From NCBI GenBank assembly GCA_916610825.1, contig OU744452.1, forward strand, positions 9,642,021-9,706,020: a DNA stretch of 64,000 bases, given 5' to 3'. The translations under genes and the position numbers were made by a program. A model generated the notes under the pieces. That model was not told where the DNA came from. It made no database searches and saw nothing but the letters and a program-made list of their open reading frames with translations. Of the stretch, positions 15,001 to 30,000 are shown in pieces (position 1 is the stretch's first letter; each line of letters begins with the position of its first letter). This stretch comes from Haliclystus octoradiatus (taxonomy: Eukaryota > Cnidaria > Staurozoa > Stauromedusae > Haliclystidae).

Positions 15001-18000
15001 CTGATAACACTACTACAGAAACACCATCTACTACATTTGCTCAAACAACAACAGAGAAGCCAAGCACTATTACTGATCAACCAACCACGATTGCTGATAA
15101 CACCACTACAGAAACACCATCTACTACATTAGCTCCAACAACAACAGAGAAGCCAAGCACTGTTACTGAAGAACCAACCACTATTGCTGATAACACCACT
15201 ACCGAAACACCTTCTACCTCCTCCGGTCCAACAACAACAGAGAAGCCAAGCACTATAACTGATCAACCAACCACGATTGCTGATAACACCACTACCGCAG
15301 CACCTTCTACTACATTAGCTCCAACAACAACAGAAAAGCCAAGCACTGTAACTGATCAACCAACCACGATTGCTGATAACACCACTACTGAAACACCTTC
15401 TACTACATTAGCTCCAACAACAACAGAGAAGCCAAGCACTGTAACTGATCAACCAACCACTATTGCTGATAACACCACTAGCGAAACACCTTCTACGTCA
15501 TCAGCTCCAACAACAACAGAGAAGCCAAGCACTGTTACTGATCAACCAACCACTGTTGCTGATAACACCACTACCGAAACACCTTCTACCACGTATATTC
15601 CAACTACAACCGAACAACCAAGCACTGTAACTGATCAACCGACCACTGTTGCTGACAACACCACTACCGAAACACCTTCTACCTCCTCCGCTCCAACAAC
15701 AACAGAGAAGCCAAGCACTGTTACTGATCAACCAACCACTGTTGCTGATAACACCACTACAGAAACACCATCTACCACGTATATTCCAACTACAACCGAA
15801 CAACCAAGCACTGTAACTGATCAACCGACCACTGTTGCTGATAACACCACTACAGAAACACCATCTACTACATTAGCTCCAACAACAACAGAGAAGCCAA
15901 GCACTGTAACTGATCAACCAACCACTGATGCTGATAACACCACTAGCGAAACACCTTCTACCTCCTCCGGTCCAACAACAACAGAGAAGCCAAGCACTAT
16001 AACTGATCAACCAACCACCTTTGCTGACAACACCACTACCGAAACACCTTCTACCTCCTCCGCTCCAACAACAACAGAGAAGCCAAGCACTATAACTGAT
16101 CAACCAACCACTGTTGCTGATAACACCACTACCGAAACACCTTCTACCACGTATATTCCAACTACAACCGAACAACCAAGCACTGTAACTGATCAACCGA
16201 CCACTGTTGCTGATAACACCACTACAGAAACACCATCTACTACATTAGCTCCAACAACAACAGAGAAGCCAAGCACTGTAACTGATCAACCAACCACTAT
16301 TGCTGATAACACCACTAGCGAAACACCTTCTACGTCATCAGCTCCAACAACAACAGAGAAGCCAAGCACTGTTACTGATCAACCAACCACTATTGCTGAT
16401 AACACCACTACCGAAACACCTTCTACCTCCTCCGGTCCAACAACAACAAAGAAGCCAAGCACTATAACTGATCAACCAACCACCTTTGCTGACAACACCA
16501 CTACCGAAACACCTTCTACCTCCTCCGCTCCAACAACAACAGAGAAGCCAAGCACTGTTACTGATCAACCAACCACTGTTGCTGATAACACCACTACCGA
16601 AACACCTTCTACCACGTATATTCCAACTACAACCGAACAACCAAGCACTGTAACTGATCAACCGACCACTGTTGCTGATAACACCACTACAGAAACACCA
16701 TCTACTACATTAGCTCCAACAACAACAGAGAAGCCAAGCACTGTTACTGAAGAACCAACCACTATTGCTGATAACACCACTACCGAAACACCTTCTACCT
16801 CCTCCGGTCCAACAACAACAGAGAAGCCAAGCACTATAACTGATCATCCAACCACTATTGCTGATAACACCACTAGCGAAACACCTTCTACCTCATCAGC
16901 TCCAACAACAACAGAAAAGCCAAGCACTATAACTGATCAACCAACCACTGTTGCTGATAACACCACTACCGAAACACCTTCTACTACATTAGCTCCAACA
17001 ACAACAGAGAAGCCAAGCACTGTAACTGATCAACCAACCACTATTGCTGATAACACCACTACAGAAACACCATCTACCACGTATATTCCAACTACAACCG
17101 AACAACCAAGCACTGTAACTGATCAACCGACCACTGTTGCTGACAACACCACTACCAAAACACCTTCTACCTCCTCCGCTCCAACAACAACAGAGAAGCC
17201 AAGCACTGTTACTGATCAACCAACCACTGTTGCTGATAACACCACTACCGAAACACCTTCTACCACGTATATTCCAACTACAACCGAACAACCAAGCACT
17301 GTAACTGATCAACCGACCACTGTTGCTGATAATACCACTACAGAAACACCATCTACCACTTATGTTCCCACTACAACCGAAAAGCCAAGCACTGTAACTG
17401 ATCAACCAACCACCTTTGCTGACAACACCACTACCGAAACACCTTCTACCTCCTCCGCTCCAACAACAACAGAGAAGCCAAGCACTGTTACTGATCAACC
17501 AACCACGATAGCTGATAACACCACTACAGAAACACCATCTACTACATTAGCTCCAACAACAACAGAGAAGCCAATCACCGTAACTGATCAGCCAGCCACT
17601 ATTGCTGATAACACCACTAGCGAAACACCTTCTACCTCATCAGCTCCAACAACAACCGAAAAGCCAAGCACTATAACTGATCAACCAACCACTGTTGCTG
17701 ATAACACCACTACCAAAACACCTTCTACCACTTATATTCCAACTACAACCGAACAACCAAGCACTGTAACTGATCAACCGACCACTGTTGCTGATAACAC
17801 CACTACAGAAACACCATCTACCACGTATGCTCCATCTACAACTGAAAAACCAAGTACTATAACTGATCAACCGACCACTATTGCTGATAATACCACTACA
17901 GAAACACCATCTACCACTTATGTTCCCACTACAACCAAAAAGCCAAGCACTGTAACTGATCAACCAACCACCTTTGCTGACAACACCACTACCGAAACAC

Positions 18001-21000
18001 CTTCTACCTCCTCCGCTCCAACAACAACAGAGAAACCAAGCACTGTTACTGATCAACCAACCACGATAGCTGATAACACCACTACAGAAACACCATCTAC
18101 TACATTAGCTCCAACAACAACAGAGAAGCCAAGCACCGTAACTGATCAGCCAACCACTATTGCTGATAACACCACTAGCGAAACACCTTCTACCTCATCA
18201 GCTCCAACAACAACAGAAAAGCCAAGCACTATAACTGATCAACCAACCACTGTTGCTGATAACACCACTACCGAAACACCTTCTACCACGTATATTCCAA
18301 CTACAACCGAACAACCAAGCACTGTAACTGATCAACCGACCACTGTTGCTGATAACACCACTACAGAAACACCATCTACTACATTAGCTCCAACAACAAC
18401 AGAGAAGCCAAGCACTGTTACTGAAGAACCAACCACTATTGCTGATAACACCACTACCGAAACACCTTCTACCTCCTCCGGTCCAACAACAACAGAGAAG
18501 CCAAGCACTATAACTGATCAACCAATCACTATTGCTGATAACACCACTACAGAAACACCATCTACCACGTATGCTCCATCTACAACTGAAAAACCAAGTA
18601 CTATAACTGATCAACCGACCACTGTTGCTGATAATACCACTACAGAAACACCATCTACCACTTATGTTCCCACTACAACCGAAAAGCCAAGCACTGTAAC
18701 TGATCAACCAACCACCTTTGCTGACAACACCACTACCGAAACACCTTCTACCTCCTCCGCTCCAACAACAACAGAGAAGCCAAGCACTGTTACTGATCAA
18801 CCAACCACGATAGCTGATAACACCACTACAGAAACACCATCTACTACATTAGCTCCACCAACAACAGAGAAGCCAAGCACCGTAACTGATCAGCCAACCA
18901 CTATTGCTGATAACACCACTAGCGAAACACCTTCTACCTCATCAGCTCCAACAACAACAGAGAAGCCAAGCACTATAACTGATCAACCAACCACCTTTGC
19001 TGACAACACCACTACCGAAACACCTTCTACCTCCTCCGCTCCAACAACAACAGAGAAGCCAAGCACTGTTACTGATCAACCAACCACTGTTGCTGATAAC
19101 ACCACTACCGAAACACCTTCTACCACGTATATTCCAACTACAACCGAACAACCAAGCACTGTAACTGATCAACCGACCACTGTTGCTGATAACACCACTA
19201 CAGAAACACCATCTACTACATTAGCTCCAACAACAACAGAGAAGCCAAGCACTGTAACTGATCAACCAACCACTATTGCTGATAACACCACTAGCGAAAC
19301 ACCTTCTACGTCATCAGCTCCAACAACAACAGAGAAGCCAAGCACTGTTACTGATCAACCAACCACTATTGCTGATAACACCACTACCGAAACACCTTCT
19401 ACCTCCTCCGGTCCAACAACAACAAAGAAGCCAAGCACTATAACTGATCAACCAACCACCTTTGCTGACAACACCACTACCGAAACACCTTCTACCTCCT
19501 CCGCTCCAACAACAACAGAGAAGCCAAGCACTGTTACTGATCAACCAACCACTGTTGCTGATAACACCACTAGCGAAACACCTTCTACCACGTATATTCC
19601 AACTACAACCGAACAACCAAGCACTGTAACTGATCAACCGACCACTGTTGCTGATAACACCACTACAGAAACACCATCTACTACATTAGCTCCAACAACA
19701 ACAGAGAAGCCAAGCACTGTTACTGAAGAACCAACCACTATTGCTGATAACACCACTACCGAAACACCTTCTACCTCCTCCGGTCCAACAACAACAGAGA
19801 AGCCAAGCACTATAACTGATCATCCAACCACTATTGCTGATAACACCACTAGCGAAACACCTTCTACCTCATCAGCTCCAACAACAACAGAAAAGCCAAG
19901 CACTATAACTGATCAACCAACCACTGTTGCTGATAACACCACTACCGAAACACCTTCTACTACATTAGCTCCAACAACAACAGAGAAGCCAAGCACTGTA
20001 ACTGATCAACCAACCACTGTTGCTGATAACACCACTACCGAAACACCTTCTACCACGTATATTCCAACTACAACCGAACAACCAAGCACTGTAACTGATC
20101 AACCGACCACTGTTGCTGACAACACCACTACCAAAACACCTTCTACCTCCTCCGCTCCAACAACAACAGAGAAGCCAAGCACTGTTACTGATCAACCAAC
20201 CACTGTTGCTGATAACACCACTACCGAAACACCTTCTACCACGTATATTCCAACTACAACCGAACAACCAAGCACTGTAACTGATCAACCGACCACTGTT
20301 GCTGATAATACCACTACAGAAACACCATCTACCACTTATGTTCCCACTACAACCGAAAAGCCAAGCACTGTAACTGATCAACCAACCACCTTTGCTGACA
20401 ACACCACTACCGAAACACCTTCTACCTCCTCCGCTCCAACAACAACAGAGAAGCCAAGCACTGTTACTGATCAACCAACCACGATAGCTGATAACACCAC
20501 TACAGAAACACCATCTACTACATTAGCTCCAACAACAACAGAGAAGCCAATCACCGTAACTGATCAGCCAGCCACTATTGCTGATAACACCACTAGCGAA
20601 ACACCTTCTACCTCATCAGCTCCAACAACAACCGAAAAGCCAAGCACTATAACTGATCAACCAACCACTGTTGCTGATAACACCACTACCAAAACACCTT
20701 CTACCACTTATATTCCAACTACAACCGAACAACCAAGCACTGTAACTGATCAACCGACCACTGTTGCTGATAACACCACTACAGAAACACCATCTACCAC
20801 GTATGCTCCATCTACAACTGAAAAACCAAGTACTATAACTGATCAACCGACCACTGTTGCTGATAATACCACTACAGAAACACCATCTACCACTTATGTT
20901 CCCACTACAACCAAAAAGCCAAGCACTGTAACTGATCAACCAACCACCTTTGCTGACAACACCACTACCGAAACACCTTCTACCTCCTCCGCTCCAACAA

Positions 21001-24000
21001 CAACAGAGAAACCAAGCACTGTTACTGATCAACCAACCACGATAGCTGATAACACCACTACAGAAACACCATCTACTACATTAGCTCCAACAACAACAGA
21101 GAAGCCAAGCACCGTAACTGATCAGCCAACCACTATTGCTGATAACACCACTAGCGAAACACCTTCTACCTCATCAGCTCCAACAACAACAGAAAAGCCA
21201 AGCACTATAACTGATCAACCAACCACTGTTGCTGATAACACCACTACCGAAACACCTTCTACCACGTATATTCCAACTACAACAGAACAACCAAGCACTG
21301 TAACTGATCAACCGACCACTGTTGCTGATAACACCACTACAGAAACACCATCTACTACATTAGCTCCAACAACAACAGAGAAGCCAAGCACTGTTACTGA
21401 AGAACCAACCACTATTGCTGATAACACCACTACCGAAACACCTTCTACCTCCTCCGGTCCAACAACAACAGAGAAGCCAAGCACTATAACTGATCAACCA
21501 ACCACTATTGCTGATAACACCACTACAGAAACACCATCTACCACGTATGCTCCATCTACAACTGAAAAACCAAGTACTATAACTGATCAACCGACCACTG
21601 TTGCTGATAATACCACTACAGAAACACCATCTACCACTTATGTTCCCACTACAACCGAAAAGCCAAGCACTGTAACTGATCAACCAACCACCTTTGCTGA
21701 CAACACCACTACCGAAACACCTTCTACCTCCTCCGCTCCAACAACAACAGAGAAGCCAAGCACTGTTACTGATCAACCAACCACGATAGCTGATAACACC
21801 ACTACAGAAACACCATCTACTACATTAGCTCCAACAACAACAGAGAAGCCAAGCACCGTAACTGATCAGCCAACCACTATTGCTGATAACACCACTAGCG
21901 AAACACCTTCTACCTCATCAGCTCCAACAACAACAGAAAAGCCAAGCACTATAACTGATCAACCAACCACTGTTGCTGATAACACCACTACCGAAACACC
22001 TTCTACCACGTATATTCCAACTACAACCGAACCACCAAGCACTGTAACTGATCAAACGACCACTGTTGCTGATAACACCACTACAGAAACACCATCTACT
22101 ACATTAGCTCCAACAACAACAGAGAAGCCAAGCACTGTTACTGAAGAACCAACCACTATTGCTGATAACACCACTACCGAAACACCTTCTACCTCCTCCG
22201 GTCCAACAACAACAGAGAAGCCAAGCACTATAACTGATCAACCAACCACTATTGCTGATAACACCACTACAGAAACACCATCTACCACGTATGCTCCATC
22301 TACAACTGAAAAACCAAGTACTATAACTGATCAACCGACCACTGTTGCTGATAATACCACTACAGAAACACCATCTACCACTTATGTTCCCACTACAACC
22401 GAAAAGCCAAGCAAGGTAACTGATCAACCAACCACCTTTGCTGACAACACCACTACCGAAACACCTTCTACCTCCTCCGCTCCAACAACAACAGAGAAGC
22501 CAAGCACTGTTACTGATCAACCAACCACGATAGCTGATAACACCACTACAGAAACACCATCTACTACATTAGCTCCAACAACAACAGAGAAGCCAATCAC
22601 CATAACTGATCAACCAACCACTATTGCTGATAACACCACTAGCGAAACACCTTCTACGTCATCAGCTCCAACAACAACAGAAAAGCCAAGCACTATTACT
22701 GATCAACCAACCACGTTTGCTGATAACACCACTACAGAAACACCATCTACTACATTAGCTCCAACAACGACAGAGAAGCCAAGCACTGTTACTGAAGAAC
22801 CAACCACTATTGCTGATAACACCACTACCGAAACACCTTCTACCTCCTCCGGTCCAACAACAACAGAGAAGCCAAGCACTATAACTGATCAACCAACCAC
22901 TATTGCTGATAACACCACTACCGAAACACCATCTACCACGTATGCTCCATCTACAACTGAAAAACCAAGTACTATAACTGATCAACCGACCACTGTTGCT
23001 GATAACACCACTACAGAAACACCATCTACTACATTAGCTCCAACAACGACAGAGAAGCCAAGCACTGTTACTGAAGAACCAACCACTATTGCTGATAACA
23101 CCACTACCGAAACACCTTCTACCTCCTCCGGTTCAACAACAACAGAGAAGCCAAGCACTATAACTGATCAACCAATCACTATTGCTGATAACACCACTAC
23201 AGAAACACCATCTACCACGTATGCTCCATCTACAACTGAAAAACCAAGTACTATAACTGATCAACCGACCACTGTTGCTGATAATACCACTACAGAAACA
23301 CCATCTACCACTTATGTTCTTACTACAACCGAAAAGCCAAGCACTGTAACTGATCAACCAACCACCTTTGCTGACAACACCACTACCGAAACACCTTCTA
23401 CCTCCTCCGCTCCAACAACAACAGAGAAGCCAAGCACTGTTACTGATCAACCAACCACGATAGCTGATAACACCACTACAGAAACACCATCTACTACATT
23501 AGCTCCAACAACAACAGAGAAGCCAAGCACCGTAACTGATCAGCCAACCACTATTGCTGATAACATCACTAGCGAAACACCTTCTACCTCATCAGCTCCA
23601 ACAACAACAGAGAAGCCAAGCACTGTAACTGATCAACCAACCACTGTTGCTGATAACACCACTACCGAAACACCTTCTACCACGTATATTCCAACTACAA
23701 CCGAACAACCAAGCACTGTAACTGATCAACCGACCACTGTTGCTGATAACACCACTACAGAAACACCATCTACTACATTAGCTCCAACAACAACAGAGAA
23801 GCCAAGCACTGTTACTGAAGAACCAACCACTATTGCTGATAACACCACTACCGAAACACCTTCTACCTCCTCCGGTTCAACAACAACAGAGAAGCCAAGC
23901 ACTATAACTGATCAACCAACCACTATTGCTGATAACACCACTACAGAAACACCATCTACCACGTATGCTCCATCTACAACTGAAAAACCAAGTACTATAA

Positions 24001-27000
24001 CTGATCAACCGACCACTGTTGCTGATAATACCACTACAGAAACACCATCTACCACTTATGTTCTTACTACAACCGAAAAGCCAAGCACTGTAACTGATCA
24101 ACCAACCACCTTTGCTGACAACACCACTACCGAAACACCTTCTACCTCCTCCGCTCCAACAACAACAGAGAAGCCAAGCACTGTTACTGATCAACCAACC
24201 ACGATAGCTGATAACACCACTACAGAAACACCATCTACTACATTAGCTCCAACAACAACAGAGAAGCCAAGCACCGTAACTGATCAGCCAACCACTATTG
24301 CTGATAACATCACTAGCGAAACACCTTCTACCTCATCAGCTCCAACAACAACAGAAAAGCCAAGCACTGTAACTGATCAACCAACCACTGTTGCTGATAA
24401 CACCACTACCGAAACACCTTCTACCACGTATATTCCAACTACAACCGAACAACCAAGCACTGTAACTGATCAACCGACCACTATTGCTGATAACACCACT
24501 ACAGAAACACCATCTACTACATTAGCTCCAACAACAACAGAGAAGCCAAGCACTGTTACTGAAGAACCAACCACTATTGCTGATAACACCACTACCGAAA
24601 CACCTTCTACCTCCTCCGGTTCAACAACAACAGAGAAGCCAAGCACTATAACTGATCAACCAACCACTATTGCTGATAACACCACTACAGAAACACCATC
24701 TACCACGTATGCTCCATCTACAACTGAAAAACCAAGTACTATAACTGATCAACCGACCACTGTTGCTGATAATACCACTACAGAAACACCATCTACCACT
24801 TATGTTCTTACTACAACCGAAAAGCCAAGCACTGTAACTGATCAACCAACCACCTTTGCTGACAACACCACTACCGAAACACCTTCTACCTCCTCCGCTC
24901 CAACAACAACAGAGAAGCCAAGCACTGTTACTGATCAACCAACCACGATAGCTGATAACACCACTACAGAAACACCATCTACTACATTAGCTCCAACAAC
25001 AACAGAGAAGCCAAGCACCGTAACTGATCAGCCAACCACTATTGCTGATAACATCACTAGCGAAACACCTTCTACCTCATCAGCTCCAACAACAACAGAA
25101 AAGCCAAGCACTGTAACTGATCAACCAACCACTGTTGCTGATAACACCACTACCGAAACACCTTCTACCACGTATATTCCAACTACAACCGAACAACCAA
25201 GCACTGTAACTGATCAACCGACCACTGTTGCTGATAACACCACTACAGAAACACCATCTACTACATTAGCTCCAACAACAACAGAGAAGCCAAGCACTGT
25301 TACTGAAGAACCAACCACTATTGCTGATAACACCACTACCGAAACACCTTCTACCTCCTCCGGTCCAACAACAACAGAGAAGCCAAGCACTATAACTGAT
25401 CAACCAACCACTATTGCTGATAACACCACTACAGAAACACCATCTACCACGTATGCTCCATCTACAACTGAAAAACCAAGTACTATAACTGATCAACCGA
25501 CCACTGTTGCTGATAATACCACTACAGAAACACCATCTACCACTTATGTTCCCACTACAACCGAAAAGCCAAGCACTGTAACTGATCAACCAACCACCTT
25601 TGCTGACAACACCACTACCGAAACACCTTCTACCTCATCAGCTCCAACAACAACAGAAAAGCCAAGCACTGTAACTGATCAACCAACCACGATAGCTGAT
25701 AACACCACTACAGAAACACCATCTACTACATTAGCTCCAACAACAACAGAGAAGCCAAGCACCGTAACTGATCAACCAACCACTATTGCTGATAACACCA
25801 CTAGCGAAACACCTTCTACCTCATCAGCTCCAACAACAACAGAAAAACCAAGCACTGTAACTGATCAACCAACCACTGTTGCTGATAACACCACTACCGA
25901 AACACCTTCTACCACGTATATTCCAACTACAACCGAACAACCAAGCACTGTAACTGATCAACCGACCACTGTTGCTGATAACACCACTACAGAAACACCA
26001 TCTACTACATTAGCTCCAACAACAACAGAGAAGCCAAGCACTGTTACTGAAGAACCAACCACTATTGCTGATAACACCACTACCGAAACACCTTCTACCT
26101 CCTCCGGTCCAATAACAACAGAGAAGCCAAGCACTATAACTGATCAACCAACCACTATTGCTGATAACACCACTACAGAAACACCATCAACCACGTATGC
26201 TCCATCTACAACTGAAAAACCAAGTACTATAACTGATCAACTGACCACTGTTGCTGATAATACCACTACAGAAACACCATCTACCACTTATGTTCCCACT
26301 ACAACCGAAAAGCCAAGCACTGTAACTGATCAACCAACCACCTTTGCTGACAACACCACTGCCGAAACACCTTCTACCTCCTCCGCTCCAACAATAACAG
26401 AGAAGCCAAGCACTGTTACTGATCAACCAACCACGATTGCTGATAACACCACTACAGAAACACCATCTACTACATTAGCTCCAACAACAACAGAGAAGCC
26501 AAGCACCGTAACTGATCAGCCAACCACTATTGCTGATAACACCACTAGCGAAACATCTTCTACCTCATCAGCTCCAACAACAACAGAAATGCCAAGCACT
26601 ATAACTGATCAACCAACCACTGTTGCTGATAAAACCACTACCGAAACACCTTCTACCACGTATATTCCAACTACAACCGAACAACCAAGCACTGTAACTG
26701 ATCAACCGACCACTGTTGCTGATAACACCACTACAGAAACACCATCTACTACATTAGCTCCAACAACAACAGAGAAGCCAAGCACTGTTACTGAAGAACC
26801 AACCACTATTGCTGATAACACCACTACTGAAACACCTTCTACCTCCTCCGGTCCAACAACAACAGAGAAGCCAAGCACTATAACTGATCAACCAACCACT
26901 ATTGCTGATAACACCACTACAGAAACACCTTCTACCACGTATATTCCAACTACAACCGAACAACCAAGCACTGTAACTGATCAACCGACCACTGTTGCTG

Positions 27001-30000
27001 ATAACACCACTACAGAAACACCATCTACTACATTAGCTCCAACAACGACAGAGAAGCCAAGCACTGTTACTGAAGAACCAACCACTATTGCTGATAACAC
27101 CAATACCGAAACACCTTCTACCTCATCCGGTTCAACAACAACAGAGAAGCCAAGCACTATAACTGATCAACCAACCACTATTGCTGATAACACCACTACA
27201 GAAACACCATCTACCACGTATGCACCATCTACAACTGAAAAACCAAGTACTATAACTGATCAACCGACCACTGTTGCTGATAATACCACTACAGAAACAC
27301 CATCTACCACTTATGTTCCCACTACAACCGAAAAGCCAAGCACTGTAACTGATCAACCAACCACCTTTGCTGACAACACCACTACCGAAACACCTTCTAC
27401 CTCCTCCGCTCCAACAACAACAGAGAAGCCAAGCACTGTTACTGATCAACCAACCACGATAGCTGATAACACCACTACAGAAACACCATCTACTACATTA
27501 GCTCCAACAACAACAGAGAAGCCAAGCACCGTAACTGATCAGCCAACCACTATTGCTGATAACACCACTAGCGAAACACCTTCTACCTCATCAGCTCCAA
27601 CAACAACAGAAAAGCCAAGCACTATAACTGATCAACCAACCACTGTTGCTGATAACACCACTACCGAAACACCTTCTACACGGTATATTCCAACTACAAC
27701 CGAACAACCAAGCATTGTAACTGATCAACCGACCACTGTTGCTGATAACACCACTACGGAAACACCATCTACTACATTAGCTCCAACAACAACAGAGAAG
27801 CCAAGCACTGTTACTGAAGAACCAACCACTATTGCTGATAACACCACTACCGAAACACCATCTACTACATTAGCTCCAACAACAACAGAGAAGCCAAGCA
27901 CTATAACTGATCAACCAACCACTGTTGCTGATAACACCACTACCGAAACACCTTCTACCACGTATATTCCAACTACAACCGAACAACCAAGCACTGTAAC
28001 TGATCAACCGACCACTGTTGCTGATAACACCACTACAGAAACACCATCTACTACATTAGCTCCAACAACAACAGAGAAGCCAAGCACTGTTACTGAAGAA
28101 CCAACCACTATTGCTGATAACACCACTACCGAAACACCTTCTACCACGTATGCTCCATCTACAACTGAAAAACCAAGTACTATAACTGATCAACCGACCA
28201 CTGTTGCTGATAATACCACTACAGAAACACCATCTACCACTTATGTTCCCACTACAACCGAAAAGCCAAGCACTGTAACTGATCAACCAACCACCTTTGC
28301 TGACAACACCACTACCGAAACACCTTCTACCTCCTCCGCTCCAACAACAACAGAGAAGCCAAGCACTGTTACTGATCAACCAACCACGATAGCTGATAAC
28401 ACCACTACAGAAACACCATCTACTACATTAGCTCCAACAACAACAGAGAAGCCAAGCACCGTAACTGATCAGCCAACCACTATTGCTGATAACACCACTA
28501 GCGAAACACCTTCTACCTCATCAGCTCCAACAACAACAGAAAAGCCAAGCACTATAACTGATCAACCAACCACTGTTGCTGATAACACCACTACCGAAAC
28601 ACCTTCTACCACGTATATTCCAACTACAACCGAACAACCAAGCACTGTAACTGATCAACCGACCACTATTGCTGATAACACCACTACAGAAACACCATCT
28701 ACTACATTAGCTCCAACAACAACAGAGAAGCCAAGCACTGTTACTGAAGAACCAACCACTATTGCTGATAACACCACTACCGAAACACCTTCTACCTCCT
28801 CCGGTCCAACAACAACAGAGAAGCCAAGCACTATAACTGATCAACCAACCACTATTGCTGATAACACCACTACAGAAACACCATCTACCACGTATGCTCC
28901 ATCTACAACTGAAAATTCAAGTACTATTACTGATCAACCGACAACAGTTGCTGATAATACCACTACAGAAACACCATCTACCACTTATGTTCCCACTACA
29001 ACCGAAAAGCCAAGCACTGTAACTGATCAACCAACCACCTTTGCTGACAACACCACTACCGAAACACCTTCTACCTCCTCCGCTCCAACAACAACAGAGA
29101 AGCCAAGCACTGTTACTGATCAACCAACCACGATAGCTGATAACACCACTACAGAAACACCATCTACTACATTAGCTCCAACAACAACAGAGAAGCCAAT
29201 CACCGTAACTAATCAGCCAGCCACTATTGCTGATAACACCACTAGCGAAACACCTTCTACCTCATCAGCTCCAACAACAACCGAAAAGCCAAGCACTATA
29301 ACTGATCAACCAACCACTGTTGCTGATAACACCACTACCGAAACACCTTCTACCACGTATATTCCAACTACAACCGAACAACCAAGCACTGTAACTGATC
29401 AACCGACCACTGTTGCTGATAACACCACTACAGAAACACCATCTACTACATTAGCTCCAACAACAACAGAGAAGCCAAGCACTGTTACTGAAGAACCAAT
29501 CACTATTGCTGATAACACTACTATCGAAACACCTTCTACCTCCTCCGGTTCAACAACAACAGAGAAGCCAAGCACTATAACTGATCAACCAACCACTATT
29601 GCTGATAACACCACTACAGAAACACCATCTACCACGTATGCTCCATCTACAACTGAAAAACCAAGTACTATAACTGATCAACCGACCACTGTTGCTGAAA
29701 ACACCACTACAGAAACACCATCTACTACATTAGCTCCAACAACAACAGAGAAGCCAAGCACCGTAACTGATCAGCCAACCACTATTGCTGATAACACCAC
29801 TAGCGAAACACCTTCTACCTCATCAGCTCAAACAACAACAGAAAAGCCAAGCACTATAACTGATCAACCAACCACTGTTGCTGATAACACCACTACCGAA
29901 ACACCTTCTACCACGTATATTCCAACTACAACCGAACAACCAAGCACTGTAACTGATCAACCGACCACTGTTGCTGATAACACCACTACAGAAACACCAT

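Larger units (their letters stand above)
6480..16960 (+). repeat. Block rich in TYIPT-Gln and SSAPT units
   Basis: Here TYIPT units followed by Glu-Gln-Pro alternate closely with SSAPT, SSGPT and TLAPT units. The TYAPS and TYVPT units that are common after 17 kb are scarce. Repeated stretches occur at 744 bases (6573 against 7317), 1488 bases (10572 against 12060), 2232 bases (7782 against 10014) and 5487 bases (9177 against 14664). Rare changes include Arg for Thr at 8442-8444, His for Gln near 8754, 14241 and 16845, Arg-Asn for Glu-Lys near 8823, Gly-Lys for Glu-Lys near 14310, and Lys-Ser for Asn-Thr at 13332 and 13890. The reading frame continues unchanged. Confidence 0.75.

Noticed and set aside
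23319-24809. Transposon or insertion as the cause of block movement
   Set aside because: No inverted repeats, target-site duplications or foreign sequence lie at the boundaries. All joins are in register with the 93-base unit, as expected for homologous exchange.
26589-26591. In-frame ATG (also at 45375) as a possible start codon
   Set aside because: It is a Lys to Met substitution in the middle of a repeat unit, shared only by the R2/R3 pair, with the same repeat on both sides and no promoter or leader features.
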